NCBI GenBank assembly: GCA_018340805.1
Contig: JACMZG010001908.1
Coordinates: 39,314,872-39,378,871, forward strand
Origin: Microvelia longipes
Taxonomy: Eukaryota; Arthropoda; Insecta; Hemiptera; Veliidae
Reading direction: 5' to 3'
Length of the DNA: 64,000 nt
In this document: piece after piece, positions 26,050 through 39,109 of the stretch
Layout of the letters: each line of letters opens with the position of its first letter
Numbering within the stretch: position 1 is the first letter of the stretch
The notes under the pieces: generated by a model
The model's input: only the letters and a program-made list of their open reading frames with translations
Told to the model about the DNA's origin: nothing
Database searches by the model: none
Position numbers and translations under genes: made by a program

Positions 26050-29000
26050 AGAAGAACTATCAATATAATAATTAATATTGTTACAATATGGGTGATTCTA
26101 TTTTCAATGCTTATTCCCAAACTCTTGGATCAAAATTTGATATTTTTTCCCACAATTTCAAAAAAATTGCTTGATCAATTAAATTTATTAGTTGATTTTT
26201 AATAACAAACTCATTTACAAATCATAACTTAGTTTTTTCCTTGTTAACAACTTTTCCTCCTTTTTTGGAGGTAATTTTTTTTTTAAATTATTTAAAAGTT
26301 TTTGCTTGTTGTTTGATTAAAAAAAATATTATTATACTTAGAGTTGATTAGTAGCTAGTACTTCACTTTTTGAAAGAATTACTTCCAATTATTTTTATAC
26401 AAGGAAAAAGCATGTAACAAATATAGCTTTTTAAAATTTAAATTAAAATAAAGTTGTTATTAATGAATATGAATTTATACTAAAAGTACCTGAGGACTTA
26501 ATCAGGTAAGATATGATAAACCTAGATCTTAAAATTTTTGAAAAAGTATATAAAAAAATTAAATTAGCTACCCAAAAACTTACTGTCCTCCCATATATGA
26601 TCAATCTATAACATTATTAAAAAAATCAATCTATATTAAACCAAAACTTTAACATAGTAAATATCCTGAAAATATATCAAGATACCTTCTATACCTTCCT
26701 AATCCACATTTTTCATAATCAAACCTAACCAGGTAGCCTTGAGAATAAGAATTTTAATTGTAGAAGATTTAAGATAAATAAAAATCTGTTAATTGTGAAT
26801 ATGTTATTTTCCTGGAAAATCAATTACTATAATTTCTATTTAATTTGAGAAAAAACTATTGCTATAACATTTGGTTTTGATCAATATGATCCTAAAATTT
26901 AAAAAACATTTCTAAAGAAACAATAAATGTACATTTGTATTTTTTACTAAAGTGGTTCTGCAAATGGTTTTTGTGAATTTTAACCTATTAAAATTTCTTG
27001 GTCAAGTATAATTTTGACAAATTTGAAGACAAGGTTTCTATAAAAAGTGAAAAACGTTAATAATTCTCAATTCATATTGAACCAATTTCAATTATCTTTT
27101 GCATCAAAAATTATAATAAGAAAAATCCTAAGTACAGAGATAATTATAATAAAAATTTACAATAGTTTTAATTTTTTGCACAGCATTTTTATTAATAAAG
27201 AGATGTAATATTTATTTATACAATTTATATTAAATTACATTATTAAATTGTCAGAGATCTCTAAATTTTATTTTATGTTACCATAGATGATAATTAGACT
27301 TACTGATGATAATTAGACTTACTTCTTGAACAACATTAAGAATTGAACATCTATGCTTTGTTCTAGTACAATTTATAGCAATAAATGTAACTTATCTAAA
27401 ATTTTTAATGGCAATCAGACTGCTTTACAAATTAGACTAACAATTACCATTCACTATATTGCAAGAGGAGACCCTTGTGATAAATGAATTACATGACAAG
27501 CTTTGAAATTAAAGAGTGGTCATAGGGCGTAATTAAATGAATAAATATCTATTTATTTGCACGATAATTTAACAAAATAGAAACATTTTCTATAACATAC
27601 ATTATACATATTATTATATGTAAATAATAATATGTAATAAGTAAATTAGTGCAATTTGGCGTTTTTCCATGGAACTATTGGCCTAATTAAAGAGATAAAA
27701 TAACAAGAGCTGATGAAACAAGTAAAAAATTACTTTTTTAATTCTGTAATATTTGCAGGTTGAGGATGATTTTTGTTAATAGAAAGTGTTTAGTTAATTT
27801 TTTTTATCAATATTGTTCAATCAATTATGTATTTTTTAGAACATTAAAGTGATCTTAAAATAAGCTATATGAAATAATAAGCAATTAATTAAATACATTT
27901 GTACTAGAGTTATTAAAGACGTAATTATCAAGTCAAAGATATCAAATTTGGTAACCAAAAAAAAATTTGGATAAACCCAGAATTACCTATTTATTTAAAA
28001 TTTTCACTAATTTCATTTCATCATAATTTTATGTATATAAAAATTAAATTTATTAAATTACAAAGACAAAATATAGTTATTAAGAGAGATTTTAAGGATT
28101 ATATACATTTTTTTATTTTAAAGTACGGGGATAAATATTAAATTTACTATAAAACAAAATCATTAGCAATTTAAATAGCAAATTTAAAAAGATGATGACC
28201 ATTAGAATTTTGTTTTGACTGCTAAAGTAGGTTTTGAAGCAAAAAACAGAATATCTCATAACCTCAGTGATATATTATTTAAGATAGTATTTTTGCATGA
28301 TTGTGTGCAATTGAATAAATATCTGTTTTAAACATGAAGCACCTAAAATTATACCTTAATCAAAGATTTTTTACCTAAATTACTGATAATTCAAATCCCT
28401 TTTTGTTGAAGCAGGGCTTTATAGACATGAAGATTCCGATTACAAATGTTACCTTATTATTCTTTCAAACAGATATTGGTGTAGTTCTGCATTGCTATTT
28501 TTATGGAAGATACAATCATCAAACTTTAAAAAAGACATTGGTAGTTTAAAAACATTATATATTATTTTGACTATTGATAATGCACAATTCTCTCAAAAAA
28601 AAGTTATGTACAATTTCTCTAGACATCTGTCTAATTATTAATTTAAATTTTACTGTATTTTAAATGTATTTTTATCTCTTTCAGTGAAAGTGATATATTA
28701 GTTGTAACTTTGATTTACTTTAATAGAACAATAATATATCTAAATTTATCTAAATATTTAATTCGAAACTCAAACAAAGTAATTATTTTCATAATATTCA
28801 CATATTGTACTTCATTCTTAAAATATAAAAATAAAGAAATTAGACAGTTTCATTTGATATTACCCTTAGCTGACTGAAGCCTAACTTGTTTGATAAAAAG
28901 CATATTTATGAAGGGGTTTCTTAGCTAATTATTGAATCTTAAAGAAATTTAGGGTTAATCTCATTCCTCATCTTTTGAAGCAAGTAGAGGGCAGTCATGA

Positions 29001-29200
29001 CAAAATAATGTTCTCAAGTTATCAAAGCAAACATTTTTTTCACATTTACTAGAGAGGTTTAGTTAAAAGTATACTCAAAATATTTAAAGAGATAATTTAG
29101 TAAGTTTTCTACATTTTTTTATTAAAATAGTTTTATATTAGTTGTTATTATTACATATTCAAATATTATTTTGCACAATGCAAATGGATGTCAATAATTA
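26050..29200. other. AT-rich interval without recognisable features
   Basis: Long runs of A/T-rich low-complexity sequence. I see no gene, repeat array or inverted repeat of note. Confidence 0.4.
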
Positions 29201-29204
29201 AGTC

Positions 29205-29735
29205 TAAAGGGCAATAAAGATTGTGATTGTAATTAAAAATGTAATTAAGTAAGTGAAATGCCAATATAAAGAAAGTATTTTGATTAGAAATGTGATTAAG
29301 TTACTGAAATACCAATATGAAGAAAGTACTTATAGAAATGTAATTAGTTATGAAATGATAATATGAAGAAAGTACTTTTATTAGAAATGTAATTAAGTCA
29401 CTGAAATGATAATATGAAGAAAGTACTTTTATTAGAAATGTAATTAAGTTACTGAAATTCTAATATGAAGAAAGTACTTTTATTGTAAATGTAACTAAGT
29501 TACTGAAAAGCTATTATGAAGAAAGTACTTTTATTAGAAATGTAATTAAGTTACTGAAATGATAATATGAAGAAAGTACTTTTATTGGAAATGTAATTAA
29601 GTTACTGACACAGCAATGTGAAGAAAGTACTTTTATTGGAAATTTAATTAAGTTCCTGAAATGCCAATGTGAAGAAAGTACTTTTATTATAAATGTAATT
29701 TTGTAATTAAAATACTATTTGGAAGAAAGTCTTTG
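29205..29735. repeat. 51-bp minisatellite, about ten copies
   Basis: The motif gaagaaagtacttttatta recurs at about 29365, 29416, 29467, 29518, 29569, 29620 and 29671, a constant spacing of 51 bp. Each unit also contains aaatgtaattaagttactga. The first units are shorter or more diverged. Confidence 0.9.
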
Positions 29736-29739
29736 TGTT

Positions 29740-32460
29740 TTGTGTTAAAATAAATATCAGTTTCACTAATTTTGTGAACTCTTTAGTTCTATAGGAGAAT
29801 ATGGTGCATATTTCACTCACATATCATACATGCATATCATCATGTTTTTAAAAAGTTCACACTGATAATAGTCAGGTAATAGTGTAATAGTACTAGTGTA
29901 TCCAACTGAGGTTGAGATATTTTACCATTTTCCATCTTCCTACAGAGCATAAATCTAGGCTAGGATAAATTATTATTAGCATAAAGTATTCTGTAGTATT
30001 TTAATCTTTTGAAACATGTTTTAAAGATGTTCCTAGTTTCCAAGATCAAACATCAAAGGATAATTCCAAAGTATACAATAAAAATTAAATTCCATACTGA
30101 TCATCATCTTAATTTCTATCAATTATTTGCACATGGCCCTAAATACAAAGTAAAAATTATATACAAAATTTAGGAGGGGAATTTCTGAAATAATATTAAA
30201 TATAACAAGATTAGACCAAAAAATTACATTTTCCCAGCCATTATCACCAATTTGGTTGTTCATGTTTTGCTAATATTAAATATTGAAAATTTTATACAAA
30301 ATAATAAAACACATAAATACAATTATAAACAAATTGAAATTGAATTATGAGATAAAAGGAACCGTTTGAGAAGGAAGCAATGAATTTAAATTTGGTGGAT
30401 TTTTATATCTGCCAGCATTATTTTAATGCTTTGTGCCTTCTGATTCTAACCTAACTAAATAGTTTATATAAATTTCAAAGAATATCATACTTATACGTAA
30501 TAAGCTACGTTCTCAAGAATACCAATATTGCTCTGGATTTATGTAAACATACAGATATAATACACCCATCTATATAATATTAGTAAAATCTTTCAGGGAA
30601 GTTAAAATCGTAAGTCCATGGATTATTTATTACCAAGGTGACTCCAATGATCTGGAATAAAGAGCATGATGCAATAAGGGACCAATATGTAAGTGACCCC
30701 ATGAACGCCGTATGAGATAAAGAAATAGGGGAAACTTACCTTCCCTAGCATGTTTATAGCCAAAAGTGTTATATAACAATGATAAGACAAGTTCAACATA
30801 TTAGGGCAAATAAATTATTTAAACTACCAATTTTTATTAAAAATATCAAGACTCTAGGTGGTAATAAGAAAAATTAATTTTCACTATTTGTTTATAACCT
30901 ACAATAGGAAACCTTTAGTTGAAATTTGAGTTAGCCTCTAAATTTAAGACCTTTCAGTCAATGTAATTATTGTAAGCATACAAAATCTGTACCAAGCATA
31001 TGCAGTTTGTAACAAGCATGTGCAGATTTTTGACAAATGTTTTGTGATAGAGTCTTCTCTTTTTTTTTCATTCTCAACAGGGTCACTTTTTTACATGGCA
31101 AAGTGACTTAGCAAGTCATTCCTTTATTCAAGATCCATGGGTAACAACCCCTGTTTCATAATTTAAAAATAATATTAATATTTATTGCCAACCATGTACT
31201 CTAATATTCCTTTTAAGTTAGGTATTGAAGTAAAATAAGAAATTGTTTTCAGTTTAGTTATACAATTTTCCTATTTTCTTCTAATATGTTAACAGTTTAA
31301 AAATATAAATTCGTATATTAACAAAACTGTATAATTAATTGCCAGATTTTTGCAATAAACCATTAAAAAAATTATACAGAATACCAAAAAAGTCTATTTT
31401 TTGTGGTTAAACTTTCTAAGCATTGTATTACATCAATGAAATTCAAAACTCAAACTTGTACAGAAAATTAATGAACAAACCAAAAGATGAAATCAACAAA
31501 ACAAAAACAAAGCTCAAAGTATATTTTTTTTATAATTAGGCTACTTTATAAACAAAAACTTTTTAAAGTATATAAACTTACTTTATAGAGATTTTTCCAT
31601 AAAATTACTTAATTATAATTAATTTAGTATTAATTTGTGTAAGAATATTTACTATGTACAAAATTCACATATAAATATAATTTCTATAAATTTAAAATTT
31701 AATGGGGAGACAATAAATCGAGAAAATATTTGTGGCATACTATATTAACAATTAAAAGCTCCCAGAAAGTTTGTACAGTTAAACAAACGATATGGCTCCT
31801 CAAAATTCAAATAATTTTTATTATTATTATAGTTTTTCTTGTTTACAGGAGAGCCAGTGATTAATAATATTTTAAGTAATATATATCTTTTTAAGTTTAG
31901 TATACAAATAAATAATACATAGAGCATTTTCCTATAACGGCGTATACATTTTCTTCTAAAGAATGAAGAGTCCATCTAGAGGTGCAGTGAGGAATTTTCT
32001 TTATTTGGTGAAATAATGTAAAATTGTAGGATAATTGATGTCTCCATTATTTTTAAGTTCTCTTTTATTATATTAATTTTTGATTTATGCCTCGTTCCAA
32101 TTTCTGAAACATAAAATAATTCAGTTAATTATAAAGTCAAATTAATTATACAGCGGTTATACAATGTTGTGAAAAGATACATATCGGAAATCGGACCCAC
32201 AGATCGCATGGTTGACGAAATAAAAAATTATTAATATCAATAAAAATATATCAAAGTACAAAATAAATATGATAAATGTGCAATGTTATCAAGAGATGTA
32301 CAGCGTGACACTGAGGTGAAAACTTGTTTTACACAAGTTATTCAAGAAACTTCCAAGAACGCTTCATGAAGTGCATGGTTCTACTTTAGGCAAATGTGCC
32401 CTAAAAATAACTGTACAGTAAGTTGAAGAACTAAAGTGAGCGTTAATGGAGTTCATCTTA
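29740..32460. other. AT-rich interval without recognisable features
   Basis: No supported gene or array. A direct duplication of cagtttgtaacaagcatgtg-like sequence near 30990-31025 is short. The 76-codon minus-strand frame at 31745-31975 is Asn/Lys/Leu-rich and looks like chance. Confidence 0.35.
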
Positions 32461-32463
32461 ATA

Positions 32464-32657
32464 AAAGAGGAAGAAGTCTCTCCAAAAAAATGTATTTCTT
32501 TATAGCAAAGCGCTTTCAACTTAACAAGAGGTCATCATCAGTGCTAGCCGTTGAATAAAGAAGCGATAGATAGATGAGTCTTACAGATCAGATATCAAAG
32601 ATAGAGGGTCTATATTTTGAGAGGAAAAATATTTTTGTGGAGAGACTTTTTCCTCTT
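32464..32657. mobile_element. MITE with 27-bp terminal inverted repeats
   Basis: The left end aagaggaagaagtctctcc and the right end ggagagactttttcctctt are inverses with one mismatch, and they continue into A/T runs. About 194 bp. It carries the CTGATGA-hairpin-GAAA signature on the minus strand (32502-32541). Confidence 0.75.
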
Positions 32658-32759
32658 GTATTATACAGTAAGTTCTACAGTTCTACACATCATCTAAAGA
32701 TTGATTCTAAGAGACAAATCATAAGAGCCGGGTACTACTAAGGAGCATATACCGGTACT

Positions 32760-32830
32760 TCTTTAGATAGTTACTCCCCCAGATGGTTACTCCCCAAAAG
32801 GGAGTAACCAAGGATTTTATGTAGATATTT
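32760..32830. repeat. Outlying ggagtaac motifs
   Basis: gttactccccagatggttac and gggagtaaccaagg echo the units of the 66-bp array 1 kb further on. Similar outliers lie at 34230-34360. Confidence 0.6.
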
Positions 32831-33714
32831 GCTCCCTTATAACAAAGTAAGAAAAGGAAAGGTTGGAGGGCAAAAATGTTTATTGAAAACAAAGAAAATG
32901 GGAAATTAATAGGAAAGGGATCCTCTATCAGTGGTCCTTTTTCCATATAAATACTCATAGGGCGACAGTATAGACAAAGTATTGAATATAATGAATTTAA
33001 TATAAATAAATTGGAGATATTTAACCTTTAATGGGGCAGGATGTGAAAATACATGGACACATGAGGGACACCTTTTCAATAAAAGTACCACAAAAGGAAT
33101 ATTGGAAAAACGTATAGAAATAAAATAAATAAGCAGTAAAATCATAAATAAACAGGTAAATATTTATTGAAAATAGAAATAATAATTTTAGAATAATAAA
33201 GTAGTTAAATTAATAATAAAGTGATAAATAATTATAAATAAATAATGTGTAAGTTATATATGAAGAGTTTAAGTAAAAATATAAAACACTAAAACCTATA
33301 ACTAAGAGCAATATACATAGACAACAGAGAAGCATATTTGATAAAAGCACAACAAATAAAAGATTTACAGAAACATAAAAGTAAAGACATTCTAATGTTT
33401 TACTTACTTTGAAAACACTTGTATAATAATAATATCAATTCAATTTTACTTGAGATAAAACGTACACAATGAGATTTCCACGGTCAAATAAAAATGAACT
33501 GTGATTATTTTACTAATAGTTTAAAAATATTAATAGATTTAAGGTATTTGTTAAAATGAAATGAAAATGAAAATGTCAAACTAAAATGACAAATGTCATT
33601 AAATAATTGTAAATATGGAAAAAATACAAAACTTAGTACAAATCTAACTATAGAGCATGAGATGAGCATGAGTTATATTGTATAAGATAATAGTAATAGT
33701 ATAAGATAGCGATG

Positions 33715-34085
33715 TACAGAAGTAACTATCTGAATAGGGTTACTCCTTCATAGCGGGTGGGGAGTAACCATCTGAAGAAGGTTACTCAGAGACCTCTTTA
33801 AATGGTTACTCCCCTCATAGCGTTGTTGGGGAAACCATCTGAAGAAGGTTATTCAGAGACCTTCTTTAATGGTATCCCCTCACAGCGTTATTGAGGGAGT
33901 AACATCGAACTACTCAGAGGACCTTCTTTAAATGGTTGCTCCCCTCACAGCGTTATTGGGGAGTAACCATCTGAAGAAGGTTACTCAGAGACCTTCTTTA
34001 AATGGTTGCTCCCCTCACAGCGTTATTGGGGAGTAACCATCTGAAGAAGGTTACTCAGAGACCTTCTTTAAATGGTTTACTTATC
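33715..34085. repeat. 66-bp minisatellite, about five copies
   Basis: The landmark ctgaagaaggttactcagag occurs at 33773, 33839, 33971 and 34037 (with a damaged copy near 33905), a 66-bp spacing. Each unit also has ggttgctcccctcacagcg and attggggagtaaccat. The ggagtaacc and ggttactcc halves are complementary, so every unit can fold. Confidence 0.9.
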
Positions 34086-34369
34086 CCATCTTACTTAAAT
34101 GGTTAGTTATGCCATATCTTTGTCTTTCCCCTATTCTAACCCAACAAAAGCCCCAATGCTTTTCTACATCCCCGGGTAAGAGCGTATAATAAGGTAAAAT
34201 ATATAAAGATTAGCAATAAAATAAAAAAACTAAGGGGAGTAACCAAAAAAGGGAGTAACCAGTCTGATCTGTCAAAGGGGAGTAACAATCTAAAGAAGGT
34301 CACATAAACAAAAAAAGCAGTATAGTACTCCCCAAAAAGGGAGTAACTATCTAAAGAAGTGCCCATATA

Positions 34370-36300
34370 CCTTTAGCTACTGCTTTACTACTGCTACCTT
34401 TATCTACTGCTAAAGAAAGGACGACCTTTTATCTTTATTGTCCTTTCTACTTAGCAGAATTTTTGCAGATACCGAGGTTTCTCTTTATATTCATACTCCT
34501 AAGAACTACCATATCTACGTACTTGTATCTCAATGACATCGTATCTAAAGATCATTTAGATATATTGTATCTAAAGACAATTTATCCTGCATAACATGGA
34601 AGAATAATGTAAGAAGTGCTTCACAATTGAATAACAAAGTTTATTAATAGCGATATTTAGGTAGTAAAAAGTTTTTTTTAGAAATAAGTTTGGTTTAGTA
34701 GACTTGGTGTGTATTTCATTTTTGTGAAAATGATGAAAGTAGTTGCCAAAGTAGCAGAGCATGCCTGGGTTTCGGGACCAGTTCATTGATGTTATAAGGT
34801 CGACAATACCTGCATCAAATTTTGAGGTTTGTTAAAGACAAGACTTCCTTCCAAAAAACAAATTATTGTCTTTATTAAGACGAGTTTGATGTCGAGTAAA
34901 GACTTTGCTACAGATGTTGTATTATTACAACAAACATTGTAAATAATAATTCCAGAGACATCCTGCTGTCTACCTAAATTATATTGCGAGTAGCCCGTGC
35001 GTCGTGTGATTGCAAGACGTGACTGTGCGTTAATATTTACCGAACTGTAGATAGTTTTCATCAATATAGAGTCGAGTAAACAAAACCGTGTGAAATTTCT
35101 TGCACACTTTACAGAAACTTATTTGAATATCGGCCTTGATTATCGATACCTAGATATTGAGAGGAAAAAGATACAACTATGAAATGGTCCAATAGTCACC
35201 CACATACAGAAGATCTTGCAAGTATACACACTCTACAATCACACACATATAAACACAGTCTAATAAGATCACTTGTGAGAATTATGACACTAGCAATATC
35301 CCAATATTTAAAACCATGTTATGTAAGGCAAAAAAAACTTATCTCCATTGATCCGTTTTAAGTTTAAACACCGTCACACCTCTGAAGCAATTTAAAAAGT
35401 GCAAAAAATTAATTACTACTCTACTATATATGTCAACAAATAACAGCGACTTAAATAAAAGAATAGAAAATTCGTTAGTCACATGAATTATAAGAGGTAC
35501 TTTATTTTTCTCTATGAAGCAAATTTAATTATTTTTATCAGGAAAATTAAATTTTTTACCCAATGTGTGGTTAAATAAAAGATGTAGATAACAGATAAAG
35601 CAAAGTATTAATAAGATAGAACGTATAAGAAAAAGATAAGAAAGCAAAAAAAGTTGGATTAAAGTGTGACAGAATAGAACAAAATACACGAGAGGTGTCT
35701 TGTAAGTCTTTAGGTAAGTATTAGTTTACAACAAACACAATGTTGAGATAAATCATTATCTTTTAAGCTTGAAATATAGTAATATTTTCTTTGTGATGTT
35801 TGTTGTATGAACGTAGAATCAACTTATTGCAGTTTTATTATTATTTCAACACAGGCATCATGCGTTGGGGGGCGCCAGATTGTCTTTCTCTAATTTATTT
35901 ATTTATAACATAAACGGCTTTTTAAAAGTCTTTTACAAATTATTACAAAGGCGAAGACTTAAACAAATAAATTTAAAATGGAACATTATTATTATAGGAG
36001 GTATAGCACCTGGGGGAAAGCACAACATTTTTAGGGATCCCAAAAGGGCCTATGCACCTTAAGGAGCACCCATTAAAACAAATTCTTTCATGGACAATAA
36101 GACAAACAACGCTTTCAATAATAAACTTGTCCGACTAACGCCGATCCAAAGAAGCGAACCGTTTTTTTTTATAAATATGTTTTTGTAAAATCAAGATTGT
36201 TTATGGAAAATATTCCAATAGCAAACGAATTTACAGGAGTTGCAATTATTCTTAATTTCTAATACCATTTGGATACCTAAATGTTCAACAGAAACGGATT
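34370..36300. other. Interval without a supported gene
   Basis: AT-rich with several short frames (60-90 codons) of chance-like composition on both strands. No array or inverted repeat noted. Confidence 0.3.
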
Positions 36301-36864
36301 CTGGTCAAGTGCTCTTGCACCCCATTAGGTAAGCTCAAGCTTTAGCCAAATTAAGCATCATGAAAGAGCCAGGTCACGACGTCAGCCAAAACTTGGCTCT
36401 TGGTCCTGTTTTGCACGCAACTGTTTTGATGGGACGGTTGGGAAGAAACTATTAAAAAGTTTTCAGGAAAAATGAGTTTCAAGAAGGATTTAGGCTACAA
36501 GAATTGATGGTAAGTATAATACTTGATAGCGAGAAATAGTAATAAAAGGATAATCAAATATAATTACACAACAAAACGAAATAAAAACAAATCGAAACTT
36601 GTGTTTTATCAAATGCTACATTAATAATAGCGTTGTAGACTCCATTGATATTTTTCTCACAAACTTCTTTACCAAAGGTGGATCAAAGAAAATTGCACTT
36701 AAAAGTATAAGTACAGCTTTTAAATATGTTAAGGAATGACATGAACACATTATGATTTTGAAGAAAATCAAAAGTACAATTCAAAAGTAAAGCTTTCTGA
36801 TAATCGTTACTCCCGAACATTACAACCTTATTTAATAAGGCATCGTAACGTTGCTATGCAGACC

Positions 36865-37005
36865 ATAGTAAACCATGGATTCTTCTAATCCATGGTATAC
36901 TATGCCCATCATAGCACACCATGAATTCTTCAAATCCATGGTATGTCATGCCCTTCACAACATACCATGGATTCTTCTGATCTATAGATTCTTCTAATTT
37001 CTTAT
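36865..37005. repeat. 46-bp tandem repeat, three copies
   Basis: accatggattcttctaatcc and variants begin at about 36872, 36918 and 36964. Each unit contains the small palindrome ccatgg and forms a hairpin with the flanking aatccatggta. Confidence 0.75.
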
Positions 37006-37134
37006 AAGCAAGTATAAGAAATTTCATTTTATTATAGATAATATTTCAACGGTTTGTGTTAAGTTTATGTTATACACCATTAGGTGGATGGTTGACCACA
37101 GGGAATAAGGTGTATTGTTATCAGTCTATTATTG

Positions 37135-37210
37135 TGCTGAGAACAAACGCAGCGAATCTATTAGAATGAGGAAAAGTCCCGAGGTAGCCCGTACACCAAT
37201 TTTTATAATA
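37135..37210 (+). mobile_element. Family A repeat, 3' terminal fragment
   Basis: Only the tail is recognisable: cgcagcgaatctattagaa, then agtcccgaggtagcccgtac, comparable with the tails at 13400 and 62950. Confidence 0.4.
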
Positions 37211-38280
37211 ATGCCATTTTTATAAAGTTTGACAGTTTTGGACCTATTTCTCCTATTGGAGAAATTATAATAAATTTTAATAATAGGAATTAACTTTAGA
37301 CCTATAATTTATAATTAGGATTATTCATTTTTTAATAAAGATCACCAAAAAAAATTTCTATAGTGAGAAAAGAAATGCAACAATAAATATAATAATTTAA
37401 CAAGAAAAGAAATAATTATAAATTTCAATTATACAACTTACTTTTCATTCAAATATTTATTTCTTCTCAAAAATAAGATGAATTAATAAATTATCATTTA
37501 ATTACACATTTCATGAGAAGAAATCATAACGAAAATAAAATGTTAAAAAAATACATGCAGCATTTTTAAATCGATTAACTTTCTTTTAATGTCAAAACAT
37601 TATCATAATTTATATAATAATTTTATCATAGTAACACTCTGAGATTTTTATTATATTAAATAACTATTATATTTAATAATATAATAGAATTAATAACACA
37701 TTTTTTTAAATAAAAATAGTGAAATGGTTTGTATACACAGCATTAAATTAATGTAAAATAACTGTAAAATAAAAAAGTTAAAAAAATAAAACTAAAACTG
37801 TTAAAACTATTATTGAGTTAAAAAGTTAATTATTAAATGTTATTATATTTTTCTAATGTTCTGTCCTGGTTTCTATATTTATTATTATTACATTGTTAAG
37901 TTTCATTGAACAGTATTATTGTTTTTATTATGTATTATTTAAAGTAATTTATTTTTAATACTAACAATTAAAATAATGTATAATTTAATAAATAGATTTC
38001 GGTTTCCTTTTTGTATCAGATGTTTATGTTAATTTTATGTGTTAAAATTACATGTTATGATAATTGCAAATTATTAAACGGTTTGGTAATTACACTACTG
38101 TTGGTAATTGTTTTAATTATGTTGGTCATGTTCCTTTGTCATGCAACATTGTACGGTATAAGTCTTAATAATCTCTGATGTATCATGGTGACGATAAATG
38201 AGACTTGCATTGACAAGTCTTAAAAGACAGGAGCTTTCTACGCCCATTAGCCTAACATTTTAAAATTATTACTTAAGTAT
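37211..38280. other. Very AT-rich interval
   Basis: Nearly all A/T with short poly-A and poly-T runs. Nothing recognised. Confidence 0.4.
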
Positions 38281-38284
38281 TAAA

Positions 38285-38930
38285 GAAAAAAAATCGAGTA
38301 AGAGGTGCCTCGAACCTTTTTTCCATTATATAGGATTTGCTACGATTGTCTTCTCTGCTTCGGACTCGCTTCGCTCGTTTTGATGTCCTCAGAACATCAA
38401 AATAAATAAATTTATTCACCGATACGTTTCAGACTCGCCTCGCTCGTATTGAGACAGTAATTAAATTTATTTTATTCCTTGTGGTTACCCATCCAGGCAC
38501 TGACTTGGCTCGATGCCAACAAATACGGTTGATACATACTTGCCGTAAAACTAATACTGATAATGAGATGAAACTAGGCACACCTGTTGGTGTTATATAA
38601 CAACATGCTTGCTAAATATCAAATCATTTTTTCACGTACATGAATTTTCAAAATTTTTGTCGACCCTTTATAGCAGGTTAATGACGTCACAGAAAACTTA
38701 TTTTCGGAAAACACAACTAGATCAAAAGATTGATTTTCGTAATTAATAAGTTTCAACTCTATAATATAAATGCGCTAGGAGCTATGATGATAAAAGACCC
38801 ACACACTCATACATGCACACACACACAGATAAACAACTTAGTCAAGTCCACACAGGAGTTCTTAAAAACACCTGAAACGGTGTTTTAAAGTTTTTAACTT
38901 TTATTTAATTTTTATGTAAAATTCCAGAAA

Positions 38931-38977
<47 letters not shown>

Positions 38978-39105
38978 CGAATTGTTTATTAAACATGTGT
39001 CCTCTTGTTTTAAAAAAAACGTAATAAAACCCGGTTTCTGATTCTTTTTGCAAACACATTACCTTCTCTATATACCTACGGTGTAAATGAGGAAGAGAAA
39101 ACGAA
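38285..39105 (-). mobile_element. Family A repeat, near-full reverse copy
   Basis: The tail (aaatcgagtaagaggtgcc, cttcggactcgcttcgctc) is at the left. The gttaatgacgtcac block, gtttcaactctataatat and gagctatgatgata lie in the middle. The head (aaacacattaccttctctat then acctacggtgtaaatgagg) is at the right. A (TA)n tract at 38933-38974 interrupts it. Confidence 0.7.
38933..38974. repeat. (TA)n microsatellite
   Basis: About 40 bases of uninterrupted TA inside the family A copy. Confidence 0.95.
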
Positions 39106-39109
39106 TTTA

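Noticed and set aside
25817..26068. 83-codon plus-strand frame as a gene
   Set aside because: No recognisable family or splice context. The minus-strand frames in the same patch look at least as protein-like.
29205..29735. CRISPR-like array
   Set aside because: The whole 51-bp unit is repeated, with no unique spacers, and the setting is eukaryotic.
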